This document shows positions 10,275 to 22,369 of a DNA stretch of 64,000 nucleotides, piece after piece. Source of the stretch: Panax quinquefolius (lineage: Eukaryota > Streptophyta > Magnoliopsida > Apiales > Araliaceae); assembly GCA_020205615.1 (NCBI GenBank), contig CM035170.1, positions 5,822,311-5,886,310 on the forward strand, written 5' to 3'. The translations under genes were made by a program, and so were the position numbers. Position 1 is the first letter of the stretch; each line of letters begins with the position of its first letter. The notes beneath the pieces were generated by a model. The model did not search any database and was not told where the DNA came from. It saw nothing but the letters and a program-made list of their open reading frames with translations.

Positions 10275-11775
10275 ACCTCCCCTTCTTATGAAATTTCGTC
10301 CTCGAAATTAGGGTACGTACCTGGTATATCGAAGAGGTAAGGATATCTTGATTTCATCTCAGATTCTAACTCCCAGGTCATTTCTTCCACAACGTGGTTT
10401 CTCCAGAAAACTTTGACTTGAGGTATAACCTTGGAGCGTAGAATATGTTCCTTTATATCCAAGATTTTAACAGGAACCTCTTCATACGTTAAATCTTCCT
10501 CTATCTCGTCTGGTTCTAATTCAATAATGTGGTTCGGGTCTTTCACATATTTACGTAACATAGATATGTGAAAATATTATTAACACGAGACATACTTGGC
10601 AGTAAAAGCGAGTCTATACGCCTACGCTTCCTACTCGATCGAGGATTAAAATGGGCCAATAAATCGAGGGTTGAGCTTTCCTCTCTTTCCAAATCTTGTA
10701 ACTCCTTTCCATGGAATAACACGTAACAACACATGATTTCCTATATCGAATTCTACGTCCTTTCGATGAAGATCAGCATAACTCTTTTGTCGATCTTGTG
10801 AGGTTTTTATACGTTGTCGGATCGTTTGAATCTTTTTCGTAGTCATACGTACCAACTCCGGTCCCAACAAAGTTGCTTCACCCACCTCATCCCAGCATAC
10901 TGGAGAACGACACTTTCTTCCATACAACGCTTTAAATGGAGCCATGCCAATACTTACTTGATAACTGTTGTTGTAGAAAAACTCCACCAATGGTAAGAAC
11001 TTGTCCCAACTTCTCTTGAAGTCAAGGATACAGAGTCTTAATAGATCTTCAAGAGTTTGAATCGTCCTCTCCAACTGCCCGTTCGTCTGAGGATGATATG
11101 CCGAGATAAATCATAAATCTGTGCCCATAGCTTTTTGGCAACTAACCCAAAATCTTGAAGTGAATCTTGGGTCTCGATCAGAAACTATGGATACTGGCAT
11201 ACCATGCAATCTTACAACCTCTTTTATGTACATACGAGCAAGACGTTCAAGTGTATAAGTTTCTCGTATCGGTAAGAAATGAACAGACTTGGTCAATCTA
11301 TCAACAATGAACCAAATCGCATCTATGCTTTGAGAAACTTTTGGAAGACCAGTAACGAAATCCATAGTAATGTGTTCCCACTTCCATTATGGAATTCCAA
11401 GTGGTTGCAATGGACCTTTTGGTACTTGATGCTCCGCCTTGACTCGTTGACAAGTTAAACACCTTGAGATAAACTCTGCTATCTCTCTCTTCATATTGCT
11501 CCACCAAAATTTATGTCGAAGATCACGATACATTTTGGTACTCCTAGAGATGGATTACGCAAATCGATTGTGTTGTGCGCCTCCATCATGATTTTATACT
11601 TTAAATCGTGGGTTGTTAGGAACATAAAGTCTGAGTTGACTCAAGTATTCCTTTCTCATCAATTCTTGCTTTCAGATAAGACCTTCTTTTTCTTCTTCAT
11701 ACGCATTAGCTCCGTGTCCTGTAGCTTGAAGCGACTTTAATCAGATCGATTAAAATCGGTTCTACTCTACTCGTA
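10275..11775 (-). pseudogene. C pol fragment: integrase and chromodomain
   Basis: Integrase inserts the DNA copy, and the chromodomain is thought to steer chromoviruses to heterochromatin. Readable segments from N to C are: a decayed region equivalent to the HHCC zinc finger (about 11700-11440); the DDE core with [18 protein letters not shown] and [16 protein letters not shown] (11365-11111), holding the first two catalytic Asp; and [20 protein letters not shown] with the Glu, running to LNPRFIGPF (11074-10646). The chromodomain (10561-10286, 91 codons, uninterrupted) contains KVIPQVKVFWRNHVVEEMTW and ends IPGTYPNFEDEIS. Frameshifts at about 11100 and 10600 separate the pieces. Confidence 0.85.
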
Positions 11776-12300
11776 GCTTGAGTCTCAAATGATAAAAGTG
11801 ATAAAAAACCTTTTAAATCATAGAAGATAGTAGACTTTATTCTCTACTTGACTCTTCTAATGGATTGCTTGTTCCAATCTGAGCTTAAACTTGATGTTTG
11901 TTATATTTTATCGGTTTAACAATGTTGAAGGCTAATGATAAATTATTCTGCATTATCTTAGTCATAATATTTCTTACTGGGCTAGTTGAGCTCACCATTT
12001 TGATTTCATTGTTCTCTTCAGGAAATAAGAACGTAGCTGGGACTAGTCGGGGAACAGAGTTACGGTCCAGATGATAGCATTAGTAGTCCTCACTATTCTA
12101 TGAAATAGTGTGATAATAAATGTAATGAGGACTCCATTGAGTGTGGATATTGTCTAGATGACAATATTTGTATTAAAACTCATAGCTTTTGTTTTGTCGT
12201 ATTTTACACGACAGTTGTATTATTAAGTTGTATTTGAATTTTATACCATGTATTTGATGACTCAAGATGGGTGATGTATATCTATTTTGGGGGCGTCACA
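11776..12300 (+). repeat. D 5' LTR, second part
   Basis: It resumes at GCTTGAGTCTCAAATGATAA and ends GGGGGCGTCACA at 12300, immediately before the primer-binding site. It matches the last 500 bp of the E1 5' LTR. Confidence 0.9.
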
Positions 12301-12320
12301 GTTGGTATCAAAGCTTAGGG
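12301..12320 (+). other. D primer-binding site
   Basis: GTTGGTATCAAAGCTTAGGG follows the LTR end directly. It is close to the initiator tRNA-Met complement TGGTATCAGAGC, with AAAGC in place of AGAGC. Confidence 0.8.
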
Positions 12321-12487
12321 ATATGATCACTGGCTAAGATGTGAGACTAGAACTAGGAGGGGAGAGACGGGGAATTCCTTCGCTAGTATGACCTACCTAA
12401 GTTTATTTGGTATTTAATTGGTCGGTCAGATTTTAAGGATAATATGTTGCATGTCAATTAACCCTTGTTTTGTGGCAGTATCTGAAA

Positions 12488-13590
12488 ATGACATCCGAGA
12501 ATATTGAGAATAGCAATAGAGCACAGGAGACAGTTGAGTCACCACAGATCAATAATCAAGATAATGTGCATCTATAAGGCGACAATCCTCATGCAAACAA
12601 CAACACTGACCAAATGATGAACGATGAAATGTTCAGAGGCTTTACGCAATTCATGCAACATCAAAGTAGAGGGCTCTCATGTCAAAATGTAGGTGGAAAC
12701 ACTCGAAACTCTCGACGGCCACCGCTAAACAGCCAAGGAGCCGGGACCACCGGAGTTTATTGGAGAGCCAAAACCACTTAAGGCGGAAGCGTGGATAAAG
12801 CAGATCACCAAGATATTTGATGTCTTAGGATGCTACGAGGAGCAAAAGGTTCCCTTTGCCACCTTTTTGTTACGAGGAGAGGCAGATTACTGGTGGGAAT
12901 CGGTAAAGCGTACTCAACCTACCGCACTGAAGATGTCTTGGGAGAAGTTCCAAGAACTATTCAAAGACAAGTACTTTCCCGAAAGTATTCGTCACATAAA
13001 AGAGGTAGAGTTCATCAAGTTGGAGCAGAATAATATGACCGTGTCGCAGTACGAAGCTGAGTTTGCCGAGTTGTCCCGATTTGCTTCTCATTTGGTTGAC
13101 AATGAGGAGAGAATGACGCGGATGTTTCTAAGAGGTTTGAAACCCGAGATACGTCAATATCTAATTTCTCATAAACTGTGTTTGTGTTCAGATGTTGTAA
13201 ATAGGGCTCAGTTATTGGAGCGTGATAACGAGTCAACGCAACCAAGAGAAAGCAGCCGACAAAATGATAATACCCGATGGTAGCAATCGTGAAGCGGTGA
13301 CAACAAACGTGGAGGAATCAACATGCCAGAAATGGTAACCACTTCGGTAGTAATCATGGCCAAGACAATAAGAATGGACATTTCAAGAAGAGGAGATTCA
13401 ACAATGATGGAAAGACGTCAGCACCAACACCCGTTGTTAAGGAAGGAGAACAACCACCTATCATATGCTTCAAATGCGGAGGGGAGGGACACATCAGTCC
13501 AAACTGTGCAATGCAGTTCAAAGCGTGTTATAATTGTGGATGAGAAGGTCACCTAGCCCAATTTTGTCGTGCACCAAAGACAAGTCCAGC
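12488..13590 (+). pseudogene. D gag with two CCHC knuckles, broken
   Basis: Gag forms the virus-like particle and binds the element RNA. It starts at the ATG of MTSENIENSN. An early TAA stands where E1 has CAGGAA, so the N-terminal frame stops after 30 codons. The capsid core is open for about 138 codons (12867-13283): RGEADYWWESVKRT, YFPESIRHIKEVEFIKLE, MTRMFLRGLKPEIRQYLIS, DVVNRAQLLERDNEST. Two zinc knuckles follow at about 13465-13570 (CFKCGGEGHISPNC and a damaged CYNCG-EGHLAQFC), reached only by switching frame. Such paired knuckles are usual for this clade. Confidence 0.85.
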
Positions 13591-13594
13591 TGGG

Positions 13595-14140
13595 ATGGAG
13601 GCACCAAAGGTCGTCCCAGAAAAGTCAAAGTCGGTAGTTCAAGGGAGAGCGTTTGTTGTGACCTCCCAGAAAGCAAGGAACCTGAACGAGGTCATCACGG
13701 GTAAACTTATCATAAACTCTAGCAAAGTATATACCATATTTGATACCGGTTCTACCTATTCTTTTATTTCTCCTACTTGCGCTCAACATTTAAATTTGAC
13801 TCCGGAGAAATTAGACTTTGACTTATCGGTTGAAACTCCGTTGGGAGAAACCTTCATTACATCCACATCGTTTATAAGTCTTGTTTGATTTAAATCCAGA
13901 ATCGCATACGTTACTGTCAATCTTATTTCTTTAAAAATATTTGCATTTGACGTGATTCTAGGGATTGATTGGTTAACTACTCATCATGCTAAAATTGATT
14001 ATTTTTGTAAGGTTGTTAGCTTTCATATTCCTAATCAACCTACTATGCGAATTCAAGTGACCAAACCATTCAAATCAATCACGGTCATCTCAAGCCATAA
14101 AGCTATTCGTTTATTAAAAATGGATGTCAAGCTTTCTTAG
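13595..14140 (+). pseudogene. D aspartic protease domain
   Basis: It matures the polyprotein. FDTGSTYSFISPTCAQHLN carries the catalytic Asp-Thr-Gly of a retropepsin-like protease. It is followed by VETPLGETFIT and, after a frameshift at about 13885, VILGIDWLTTHHAKIDYF, the conserved flap/ILG block. It lies directly downstream of the knuckles, as expected for a gypsy polyprotein. Confidence 0.85.
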
Positions 14141-14175
14141 CTCATGTCACAGATTTAAACAAAAATACGTCAGAT

Positions 14176-15305
14176 TTGAATGATATTTCTATTGTTAATA
14201 AATTTCCTGACATATTCCCCGAAGAACTTCCTGGCCTACCCCCAGAGTGTGAAATCGAGTTTGGTATCGATCTTAAACCCGATACAAAACTCATTTCCAA
14301 AGCCCCATATGGAATGACTCCTATTGAACTTCAGGAGTTAAAAACCCAACTGCAAGAATTGTTAGACATCGGTTTCATTCGACCTAGTATGTCTCCTTGG
14401 GGTGCCCCTGTTCTATTCGTGAAGAAGAAAGATGGGAGTATGCGACTTTATATTGATTATCGGGAGTTGAATCATGTCACCATAAAAAATAGGTACCCGT
14501 TGCCTCGTATTGATGACCTATTTGATCAGTTGCAAGGCGCCAAATTCTTTTCAAAGATTGATCTTCGTTCCGGATATCATCAGTTGAAGATTAAAACCGC
14601 TGACATTCCAAAGACTGCTTTCGTAACTCTAGTGACGTGCATTATGAATTCCTAGTCATGTCTTTTGATCGACTAATGCTCCCGCTTCCTTCATGGACAT
14701 GATGAACCGAGTATTCAAGGAATATTTGGATCACTTTGTGGTCGTCTTCATTGATGACATCCTCATATACTCCAAAACCCGTGAAGACCATGAAAGCAAC
14801 ACTTGAGGTCGATACATCCAAAAGCTTCGTGAAAACAAGCTATATGCCAAGTTGTAGAAATGCGAGTTCGGCTTGAGAAGTTGCATTCCTTGGGCACGTA
14901 ATATCAAATCATGGAATATCCGCTGACCGTGCAAAGATTGAAGCAATTCAAAGTCGGAGCAACCTAAGTTAGTGACCAAAGTATCGTAGCTTTCTCGGCT
15001 TAAATTGGTTATTATCTGAGATTCGTAGAAGGGTTTTCTTGAATCGCTACTCCATTAACTCAGCTGACTCGAAAAGATACAAAGTTTGGTTGGAGCGAGG
15101 AATGTGAGAATAGTTTTAAGAACTCAAGAAGACTCATTTCAAAGACTGCTCGACAATACCATCCGCTCTTGAGGGATTTGTCATCTCATGTGATGCTTGT
15201 GCAAAGGGTTAGGATGTGTTCTCATGCAACATGGGAAAGTCATAGCCTATGCCTCACGACAACTCAAAGAATATGAGAGAAATTATCCTACTCATGATCT
15301 AGAGT
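14176..15305 (+). pseudogene. D reverse transcriptase and remnant RNase H
   Basis: RT copies element RNA into [23 protein letters not shown] opens the domain, followed by [40 protein letters not shown] and SGYHQLKIK (14176-14630 in one frame). A frameshift precedes the catalytic FIDDILIYS (about 14745-14775). RNase H begins at about 15020 and is readable as [20 protein letters not shown] (from about 15205), but it ends abruptly in DLEL at about 15305. About 284 bp present in E1 (46399-46682) are missing, including the [14 protein letters not shown] block, so the RNase H active site is lost. Confidence 0.85.
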
Positions 15306-16480
15306 TAAAGATTCCGGGGACCCATGTGATGATGGCGAATATAAGAGTGGAACCGACTTTAATCGATAAAGTTAAAGTTGCTCAAGCTACAGACCTAGAA
15401 CTGATGCGTATGAGGAAGAAAGTGCAAGAAGGTGCTATGCTAGAAGCAAGAATTGATGAAGAAGGAATACTTCGAGTCAACTCCAGACTTTGTATTCCTA
15501 ACGACCCTGATTTAAAGTATAAAATTATGATGGAGGCGCACAACACACCATTTGCAATCCATCATGGGAGTACCAAAATGTATCGTGATCTTCGTCATAC
15601 ATTTTGGTGGAGCAATATGAAGAGAGAGATAGTGCTATTTATCTCAAGGTGTCTAACTTGTCAACGAGTCAAGGTGGAGCATCAAGTACCAAAAGGTCCA
15701 TTGCAACCACTTGAAATTCCAGAATGGAAGTGGGAGCACATTACCATGGATTTCGTTACTGGTCATCCCAAGGTTTCTCAAAGCATTGACGCGATTTGGG
15801 TCATTGTTAATAGATTGACCAAGTCTGCTCATTTCTTACCTATACGAGAAACTTATACACTTGAACGTCTTGCTCGTATATACATAAACGAGATTGTAAG
15901 ATTGCATGGTATGCCAGTATCCATAGTTTCTGATCGAGACCCAAGATTCACTTCACGATTTTGGGTTAGTTTGCAAAAAGCTATGGGCACGGATTTACGA
16001 TTTAGCTCAGCATATCATCCTCAAACGGACGGGCAGTCGGAAAGGACTATTCAAACTCTTGAAGATTTATTAATACTTTGTGTCCTAGACTTCAAGGGAA
16101 GTTGGGACAAGTTCTTACCATTGGTGGAGTTTTCCTACAACAAAAGTTATCAAGCAAGTATTGGCATGGCTCCATTTGAGGTGTTGTATAGAAGAAAGTG
16201 TCGTTCTCCAGTATGCTGGGATAAGGTGGGTGAAGCAACGTTGTTGGGACCGTAGTTGGTACGTATGACTATGGAAAAGATTCAAATGATCCAACAACGT
16301 ATAAAAACCTCACAAGATCGACAAAAGAGTTATGCTGATCTTCATCGAAAGGACGTGGAATTCGATATTGGAGATCATGTGTTATTACATGTTGCTCTAT
16401 GGAAGGGAGTTACGAGATTTGGAAAGAGAGAAAAGCTCAACCCTCGATTCATTGGCCCATTTTTAATCCTCGATTGAGTA
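15306..16480 (+). pseudogene. D integrase
   Basis: An open frame of 352 codons (15197-16255) runs through most of it. The HHCC finger is complete (H in EAHNTPFAIHH, then CLTCQ). The DDE core has [22 protein letters not shown] and [17 protein letters not shown]. The frame stops at TAG 16253, where E1 has CCAGAG and D has CCGTAG. The GPY/F module follows in the next frame (LNPRFIGPFLILD, to 16477). This is the best preserved integrase in the window. Confidence 0.9.
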
Positions 16481-16486
16481 GGAACT

Positions 16487-16813
16487 GTGGCCTATAGACT
16501 CGCCATACCGCCAAGTATGTCTCGTGTTCATAACGTTTTTCACATATCTATGTTACGTAAATATGTAAAAGACCCGAGCCACATTATTGAATTAGAACCA
16601 GACGAGATAGAGGAAGATTTAACGCTCTATAAAATCTTGGATAAGAAGGATAATATTCTACGCTCCAAGGTTATACCTCAAGTCAAAGTTTTGTGGAGAA
16701 ACCATAATGTGGAAGAAATGACCTGGGAGTTAGAATCTGAGAAGAAGTCAAGATATCCTCATCTCTTTGATATACCAGGTACGTACCCTAATTTTGAGGA
16801 CGAAATTTCATAA
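16487..16813 (+). pseudogene. D C-terminal chromodomain
   Basis: PPSMSRVHNVFHISMLRKYV links the integrase tail to the chromodomain core KVIPQVKVLWRNHNVEEMTW and the terminus IPGTYPNFEDEIS with stop TAA at 16811-16813. In E1 and C the same region reads TYEEVPVKILD; here a few codons are lost at DLTLYKILD. A chromodomain after integrase is the defining mark of chromoviruses. Confidence 0.85.
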
Positions 16814-16824
16814 GAAGGGGAGGT
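16812..16824 (+). other. D polypurine tract
   Basis: AAGAAGGGGAGGT directly precedes the TGTAAGACCCC start of the 3' LTR. It is the usual primer for plus-strand DNA synthesis. The same string sits at 48212-48224 in E1 and, inverted, at 10275-10287 in C. Confidence 0.8.
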
Positions 16825-18270
16825 TGTAAGACCCCAACTTTTATGAATAAAGATTAAATTCTCTCGAAATATATTTTTGAATATTATGGTGTGGATATGA
16901 TATAATGTTATAGTTGTAGGTATTATTTACAAATTTTTCAAAGTAAGCAAGTGGTTATATAATATTCGATTGGTCGGGGAATATTCGTTTTAACAGAGAA
17001 TAATCGTACGACGGCACGATCATTGGTGGACCCTACAATCGGAAGTATTGTCGTAGTTAGAAAAACGACGTAATTATCTTTTATAAAAATAACGGCGAAA
17101 GTGTTACCGTTAAAACCGTTGAACTACCCGGTAGTAGTAAAAGTACAAAGAATACACGTGGTTGCATAATAGCACTTTTTGATTTGATTATTGATGCTTA
17201 CGTGAGAAGTCACTCGCTTATACTCAATTATCGCTACAATGAATTACGCATCATATCTCTCATATTATCGATTCGATTATTGTCACAAAGATCATCCGAA
17301 TTATATGATATATTATTAAATCAATAATTGAGATGACAAAGTTATTCATATTATTAAATCGCAATATTTACAATGTCTAGAAGTTCTCACAATGAGAGGT
17401 TTGGTCACCTAATCAAGCTACCAATAATGAGAAATCCTTATCCTGAAAGCCCCCTCTTTCCTGGGAACGACCTGGTTGTTAAATATTGTGAGTTATAATA
17501 TTAATGATGAATAAGTTCGTGTTGATTAAAGATGAATTTGATAGTTTCATTGTGTTGGGATTATTAGTGTTAATTGAAATCAACATCTATTCCGATGATA
17601 ATTGATGTCTGGGGGTTATATTGATAAATCGGGTAATTTATCGGATAAATGAGCAATTAATTACTACTAATTCACATTCTTATATAACTATTTGTTCACA
17701 TGAGTGTACTATTGATTCACATGATTATACTATTGATTCACATGATTGAACTATTAATTCACATTATTTACTATTAGGGGAGGTGGTGCAAGTTTGATAA
17801 TACTTGCAGGACTAAATTAAAAATGAAAGAAAAGTTAGAGGTATTGTACTGTAATATTTCGAGCCCCAAAACGTGCAATTATCGAAACTATATTTTTCTA
17901 TAAATAGAAGCTCATTCTACCTTCATTTCTCACCAATTCACAAAAGCTTTAGAGCAATTATTATAGAGAGAAATTATAGAGCGAAAGAAGAAGAGAAGTC
18001 TGCTACCTCACTATTCCAGTATCAAGTTTTTTTCTATGGTAAGGGGTATAATTTTTTTATATTCATGAAGAGAACTTCTGTTATTCCATTCTTTATTATT
18101 CTGTTGGAATAACCTGTATACGCGGACTACCCTATACTTGGTGAAATTCTTCTATTATTCCATTCTTTATCATTCTGTTGGAACATCTTGTATGTGCTTT
18201 ACGCATGATTTGGTTCCATTATTTATCATTCTATTGGAACATACTGTCTGTGCTTTACGCATGACCTGGT
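16825..18270 (+). repeat. D 3' LTR, first part
   Basis: It starts TGTAAGACCCCAACTTTTAT and is the same subtype as the D 5' LTR. TATAAATAGAAGC lies at about 17901. It is cut at 18270 within the hairpin array by copia element K (duplication CTGGT, 18266-18270). Confidence 0.9.
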
Positions 18271-20160
18271 TGTTAGGTTTGTAATATTCATGAACGCAAT
18301 CAAATTGCAAAAATAATGCGGAAACGTATAAAATCAGAGTTTTAAAATTTTACAAACCATATACCCGGATCACCCTTTATGCGATAATTATTAATTAAAC
18401 GAAAAGATAAAGAATAAAATCATACCCTTGAAGATCCGAGTTTCCTCAGGTACAAGTTCACCTCCAATCCTTTTTCGCGTTCAACTTGAATCCACCGGGT
18501 TTGGTTCCTTCCTTTGATCAACGTTAGCCACCCAAGTGTTTGGCCTCTAGAGGTGATCCACTAAGGAAGAAAAAGAATTCAAGAAGATGGGTGGTTGGCT
18601 AAACCCTAGTTTTTCTATCTCTATAGAAAAGGCGTACTCTCCCAACTATTGGAAATATTACGTAGTTGTAAAAGTCAACAACCACCACACCCATAATAAG
18701 ACTCCTCTTATTTATAGATGTGGGCAACCCACCTTAACAATTAAGGAATTGGGTTTTATTTAATTAATTAAATTCTTTTAATTAATTAAGCTCCCTAATC
18801 TTATTAGGGATAATTAATTAAACTCCTTTAACTAATTTTCCTTCCTAATCCAATTATGAAAAAATGAGAGTACTTATATTAAATTAATTTCTAAACTTTT
18901 TAGAAATTAAAATAATAATAATAATTGTAATAATATTAATAAGACTCCTCTTATTAATTTATATTTAATATTTCAAAATATTAAATAATAATATTAAGCT
19001 ATTTAATTTATTCTATCACCATAGATTAAATTAAATATACATAACATATTATTACGATTATGCCATTTACTTCTTAAATAATTATTCTTCCTTTTATGGT
19101 GTGACCTTTAGGTTCTCCATATTAAACCTATTGTGAATAAATCAATTAGAACAATTCTAATCTTATTTAAATAAATAAATTAAATAATTAATTTATTTAA
19201 ATAAATAATATTTATTCTACAATAGGGATAAGCCTCCCTAGCGATCAACGACTTTCCGTATAATATAGATTTCAACATTAATCATAAAAGAACCTTTTGA
19301 GTAAATAGTTACTCGTCTAATTCAATCCTTCCACCATACAATGTCCCAATTAAATATAAGACATGGAATTCTTGTCACAAGTCTTATTTTATTTAATTAT
19401 ATGTATTTTTCGATTCTTAAATGCACAACTCCAAATAATGCAAATTAGAAACTCCTTTCTAATTTCATTCTCATTAACCAAGGACTCTTTGGGTTGTCAT
19501 TTATCGAATCACATAGGACATTTCTCTTCTTTTTAATAAGTGGTAGATTCTTTATCGATCATACATTATCTCCATGTACAACTTATTATACCCAAGCATA
19601 CCCTTTGATATACCCTAAGGGTCTTAAGGAATAAGTCAAAGTATAACTCATCATACACAAGATACTATGATGATCTCAAGTCCAAGGATCACTTGTCTTA
19701 CTACTATCACTACAGAATTCCTATCGACAAAAAGTAAAACTCCATTAGGTATTCCTTAGCGAGCCACGCTTTAGTGAACTTATTCTCTAATAAGAACCTA
19801 CATACTTGCTTTAGTGTCTCCACACAAATGATCATGAGATCAATCATCCTCATCCAATGAAAAGTTAACGTGTGTACCAATCTATCCGGATTTACTAATC
19901 CCCAATTAAGTAATCCAACGATTGGGAACTATTTTAGTTTTAAGCTTTCTAAGAATTTAGATCTCATTAGAATGATCATCATCATTATTCTAAAAGCATT
20001 GCTTAAAACTACGGGTTTATCACATATTATAAAACAAAGATCATGTAGATAATTAAAAGCCTTTAATAAATTAATACTTTTTATTAATAAATGAATAAGA
20101 TTGTTACAAAGTATATGCTTTATCATCAAACATGATTGGCTTGTGTGCATACTACTTTCA
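18271..20160 (-). repeat. K 3' LTR
   Basis: It aligns along its whole length with 25503-27386, with scattered substitutions and short multi-base differences, for example GCGATAATT against GCACAATT near 18380/25612. The inner end abuts ATCTCCCACT, which on the minus strand is the polypurine tract. Confidence 0.92.
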
Positions 20161-21060
20161 ATCTCCCACTTGCACTAAAGCCAATCGTCATGGTATATCA
20201 TACTCTTCTTCTCTAAGTGACAATTATCCTGCTGTTGGATAAGCTTTAGTTAATGGATATGTAATGTTGTTCATGAGAGTCCACTATCTCTATAGCGATT
20301 TCCCATCTTTCAACGATTCTAATAATCAAATGAAAGTGCCACAACACATGTTTAGATCCAAGATGAGACTTAGGAACTATTCCTAGTTCTTTAATGAACT
20401 TTTAATCCAAACAATCAACTTGCAGCTTCATTTATAGTTATATACTATGTCTTTATCACTAAACCAGCAACCTTTTGCTATTTGGAACCTTTCAAATTCA
20501 CTACACCACTGTTCAAGGTAACACTTTACCTTAAAGTGGATTTTCTTCGTCTTGTCCATCTCGAAAAACTTGAGTCTGTAGAAAGCCCTCTAGTTTTAAT
20601 TCGCACCCACCATGTATGCTCACATCCTTAGTGCCTTGGTAAGCACTTTAAGATATTTTTCATTGTTTACACAAAGATCTTCTCCGCATTATGACCGATC
20701 AACATTAGGTCTTGTATATTTCATTGCATACATGATAATAACTCATGCGATCTCTCTTTTCGAGAGTCTGTGGGGACTATAAAGAGAGATACACTCCGTA
20801 GCTCATCAACATGAGACATCTCTTGAGTTTTCCATGCTAAACGACTTTAGCATCAAATGAATATACGCCTCGGGTTAAGTCGAGCATCCTCTTAAATCTA
20901 TCTATATAGATTTATATCCCCAATTAAGATACTCTTCCAAATCATTCATGGAGGAATGTTTAGACAACTTTATCTTTACTGATTGTAGCATTGGTATGTC
21001 ATTCCTTATCCGTAGTATATCAACATATAATACTAGAAATTTCACGACGCCCCAATCGAC
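20161..21060 (-). pseudogene. K RT and RNase H region, heavily decayed
   Basis: Placed by position between the integrase-derived tail and the polypurine tract. On the minus strand the last coding motif reads DPLTKAL-like (about 20255-20225), the typical copia RNase H end, followed by CTTTAGTGCAAGTGGGAGAT. I could not recover an RT active-site motif, so the domain assignment rests mainly on order. Confidence 0.55.
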
Positions 21061-22200
21061 CCTTTTGTACACACTAGAACTCTTACCTCATCGTATGTAA
21101 CTCTGGATCACCATCTTCTATGATGCGTACCTCATCATCATCATCCATGATGAATCCATACCTCCTAGGTATCTTTGGTACTATTCCAGATTTATGATTC
21201 GGTTGTGGTACAATAGGTCTATCTACAGGTTCCTCTTATTTGACTTATAGTGTTTTGTGGTTCTTGAACTCTTCAAGATCTATTATCCTCCCACTAGCCC
21301 CTTTTAATGATTAACACCTTTATCTTAGAAGGAAGCGTGTTTCGTAACAAACACCTTTTGCTAAGTAGAATTATAGAACATATACCCTAAACTTACTTTA
21401 GGATGTCCCACAAATCGACACTTATAAAATCTTATCCCAAGCTTATCCTTTGAAACCTTTTCACATAAGTTGACAACCCTTATCTTAACATACTTAAGAT
21501 TAGGAATCCTCCCCATCCATAACTTTTATGGAGTTTTGGGGCCGATTTTGAGGTTACCATTTTTGTAGATATGTAGCCATTTCTAGGACATTATCCCGTA
21601 AGGATACTTTGGAATGTCTCAGAAAATCATTATGGACCGCACTACGTGTCCTACAAGGTACGATTTTTCATTCGATACATCAATCAATTATTACGTGACG
21701 ATGTGTCCATTATGAGAAAACCATTTGAGATGATCTAGAAACTTATCAGCACAAGTATTTATTCCTCGATCTAATCAAAGAATCTTAATACTTTGCCAAT
21801 TTGTTTCACTTCAATTCTTTGAACCTTTCAAATAATTCACACTTGTATTTCAAAGAAATACACATATTCAACTCTTTGAATGATCATCTCCTTTTCTTAT
21901 ACTAATTTGTTCAATATGCAAAATTATTTTCATGTAAGTCAAGCATACAAAATTTATTAAGTAATATTCCATTCTATACAAAACATTATTATTATAAATA
22001 GAACAACAATTGTTCTTAATTATAATACCAAAGATTTCATTGTCCAACAATAAAATGGAAATAATATTTTAACAAGAACTCGTAATATAATAACAACTTA
22101 TCGACTTAATAGATTTGCCCGTAGGCATTGCTAAACTATAAGTTTCTATAGCTAATGCAAAGAACCTTTGCTTCATTTTCCACACATAGGATTACTTATC
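21061..22200 (-). pseudogene. K integrase and linker region, decayed
   Basis: The minus strand at about 21250-21100 reads KSGIVPKIPRRYGFIMDDDD followed by IIEDGDPELH, a well-known copia segment between integrase and RT. Further upstream, VLEMATYL (about 21590) fits the end of the integrase core and the region to 22200 should hold the rest. Frames are short and many stops intervene. Confidence 0.6.
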
Positions 22201-22310
22201 TTTGTTTAACTTTCTACTACGCTTGGTCCTTCATAAATCTATATTTATGATAACCAAAGTCGGTATCCAATACCCAAGTAGAACCTTGACTTAAAGAAAA
22301 ATTATTTTAA
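22201..22310 (-). pseudogene. K protease remnant
   Basis: The minus strand reads VWVLDTDFGYHKYRFMKDQA (about 22285-22225), equivalent to the copia WVLDTGCGSHI motif, with Gly and Cys changed. Downstream, VENEAKVLCISYRNL (about 22195-22150) matches the conserved block after the protease active site. Function is lost. Confidence 0.7.
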
Positions 22311-22369
22311 ATCATGAACAAACTTGTATTTGTAACCTAAACTTCACTAAGCTTCTTTGGTTAACCTTT

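Larger units (their letters stand above)
7291..11775 (-). mobile_element. C: truncated gypsy element (3' LTR plus 3' half of pol)
   Basis: On the minus strand this is an integrase-chromodomain pol end (11775-10286), a polypurine tract (AAGAAGGGGAGGT) and a complete 3' LTR (10274-7291). The 5' LTR, gag, protease, RT and RNase H are absent. The right junction at about 11775 joins integrase sequence straight to family A LTR sequence of D, and D lacks about 240 bp of LTR there. A deletion therefore removed the front of C together with adjacent D sequence. No target-site duplication remains. Confidence 0.85.
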
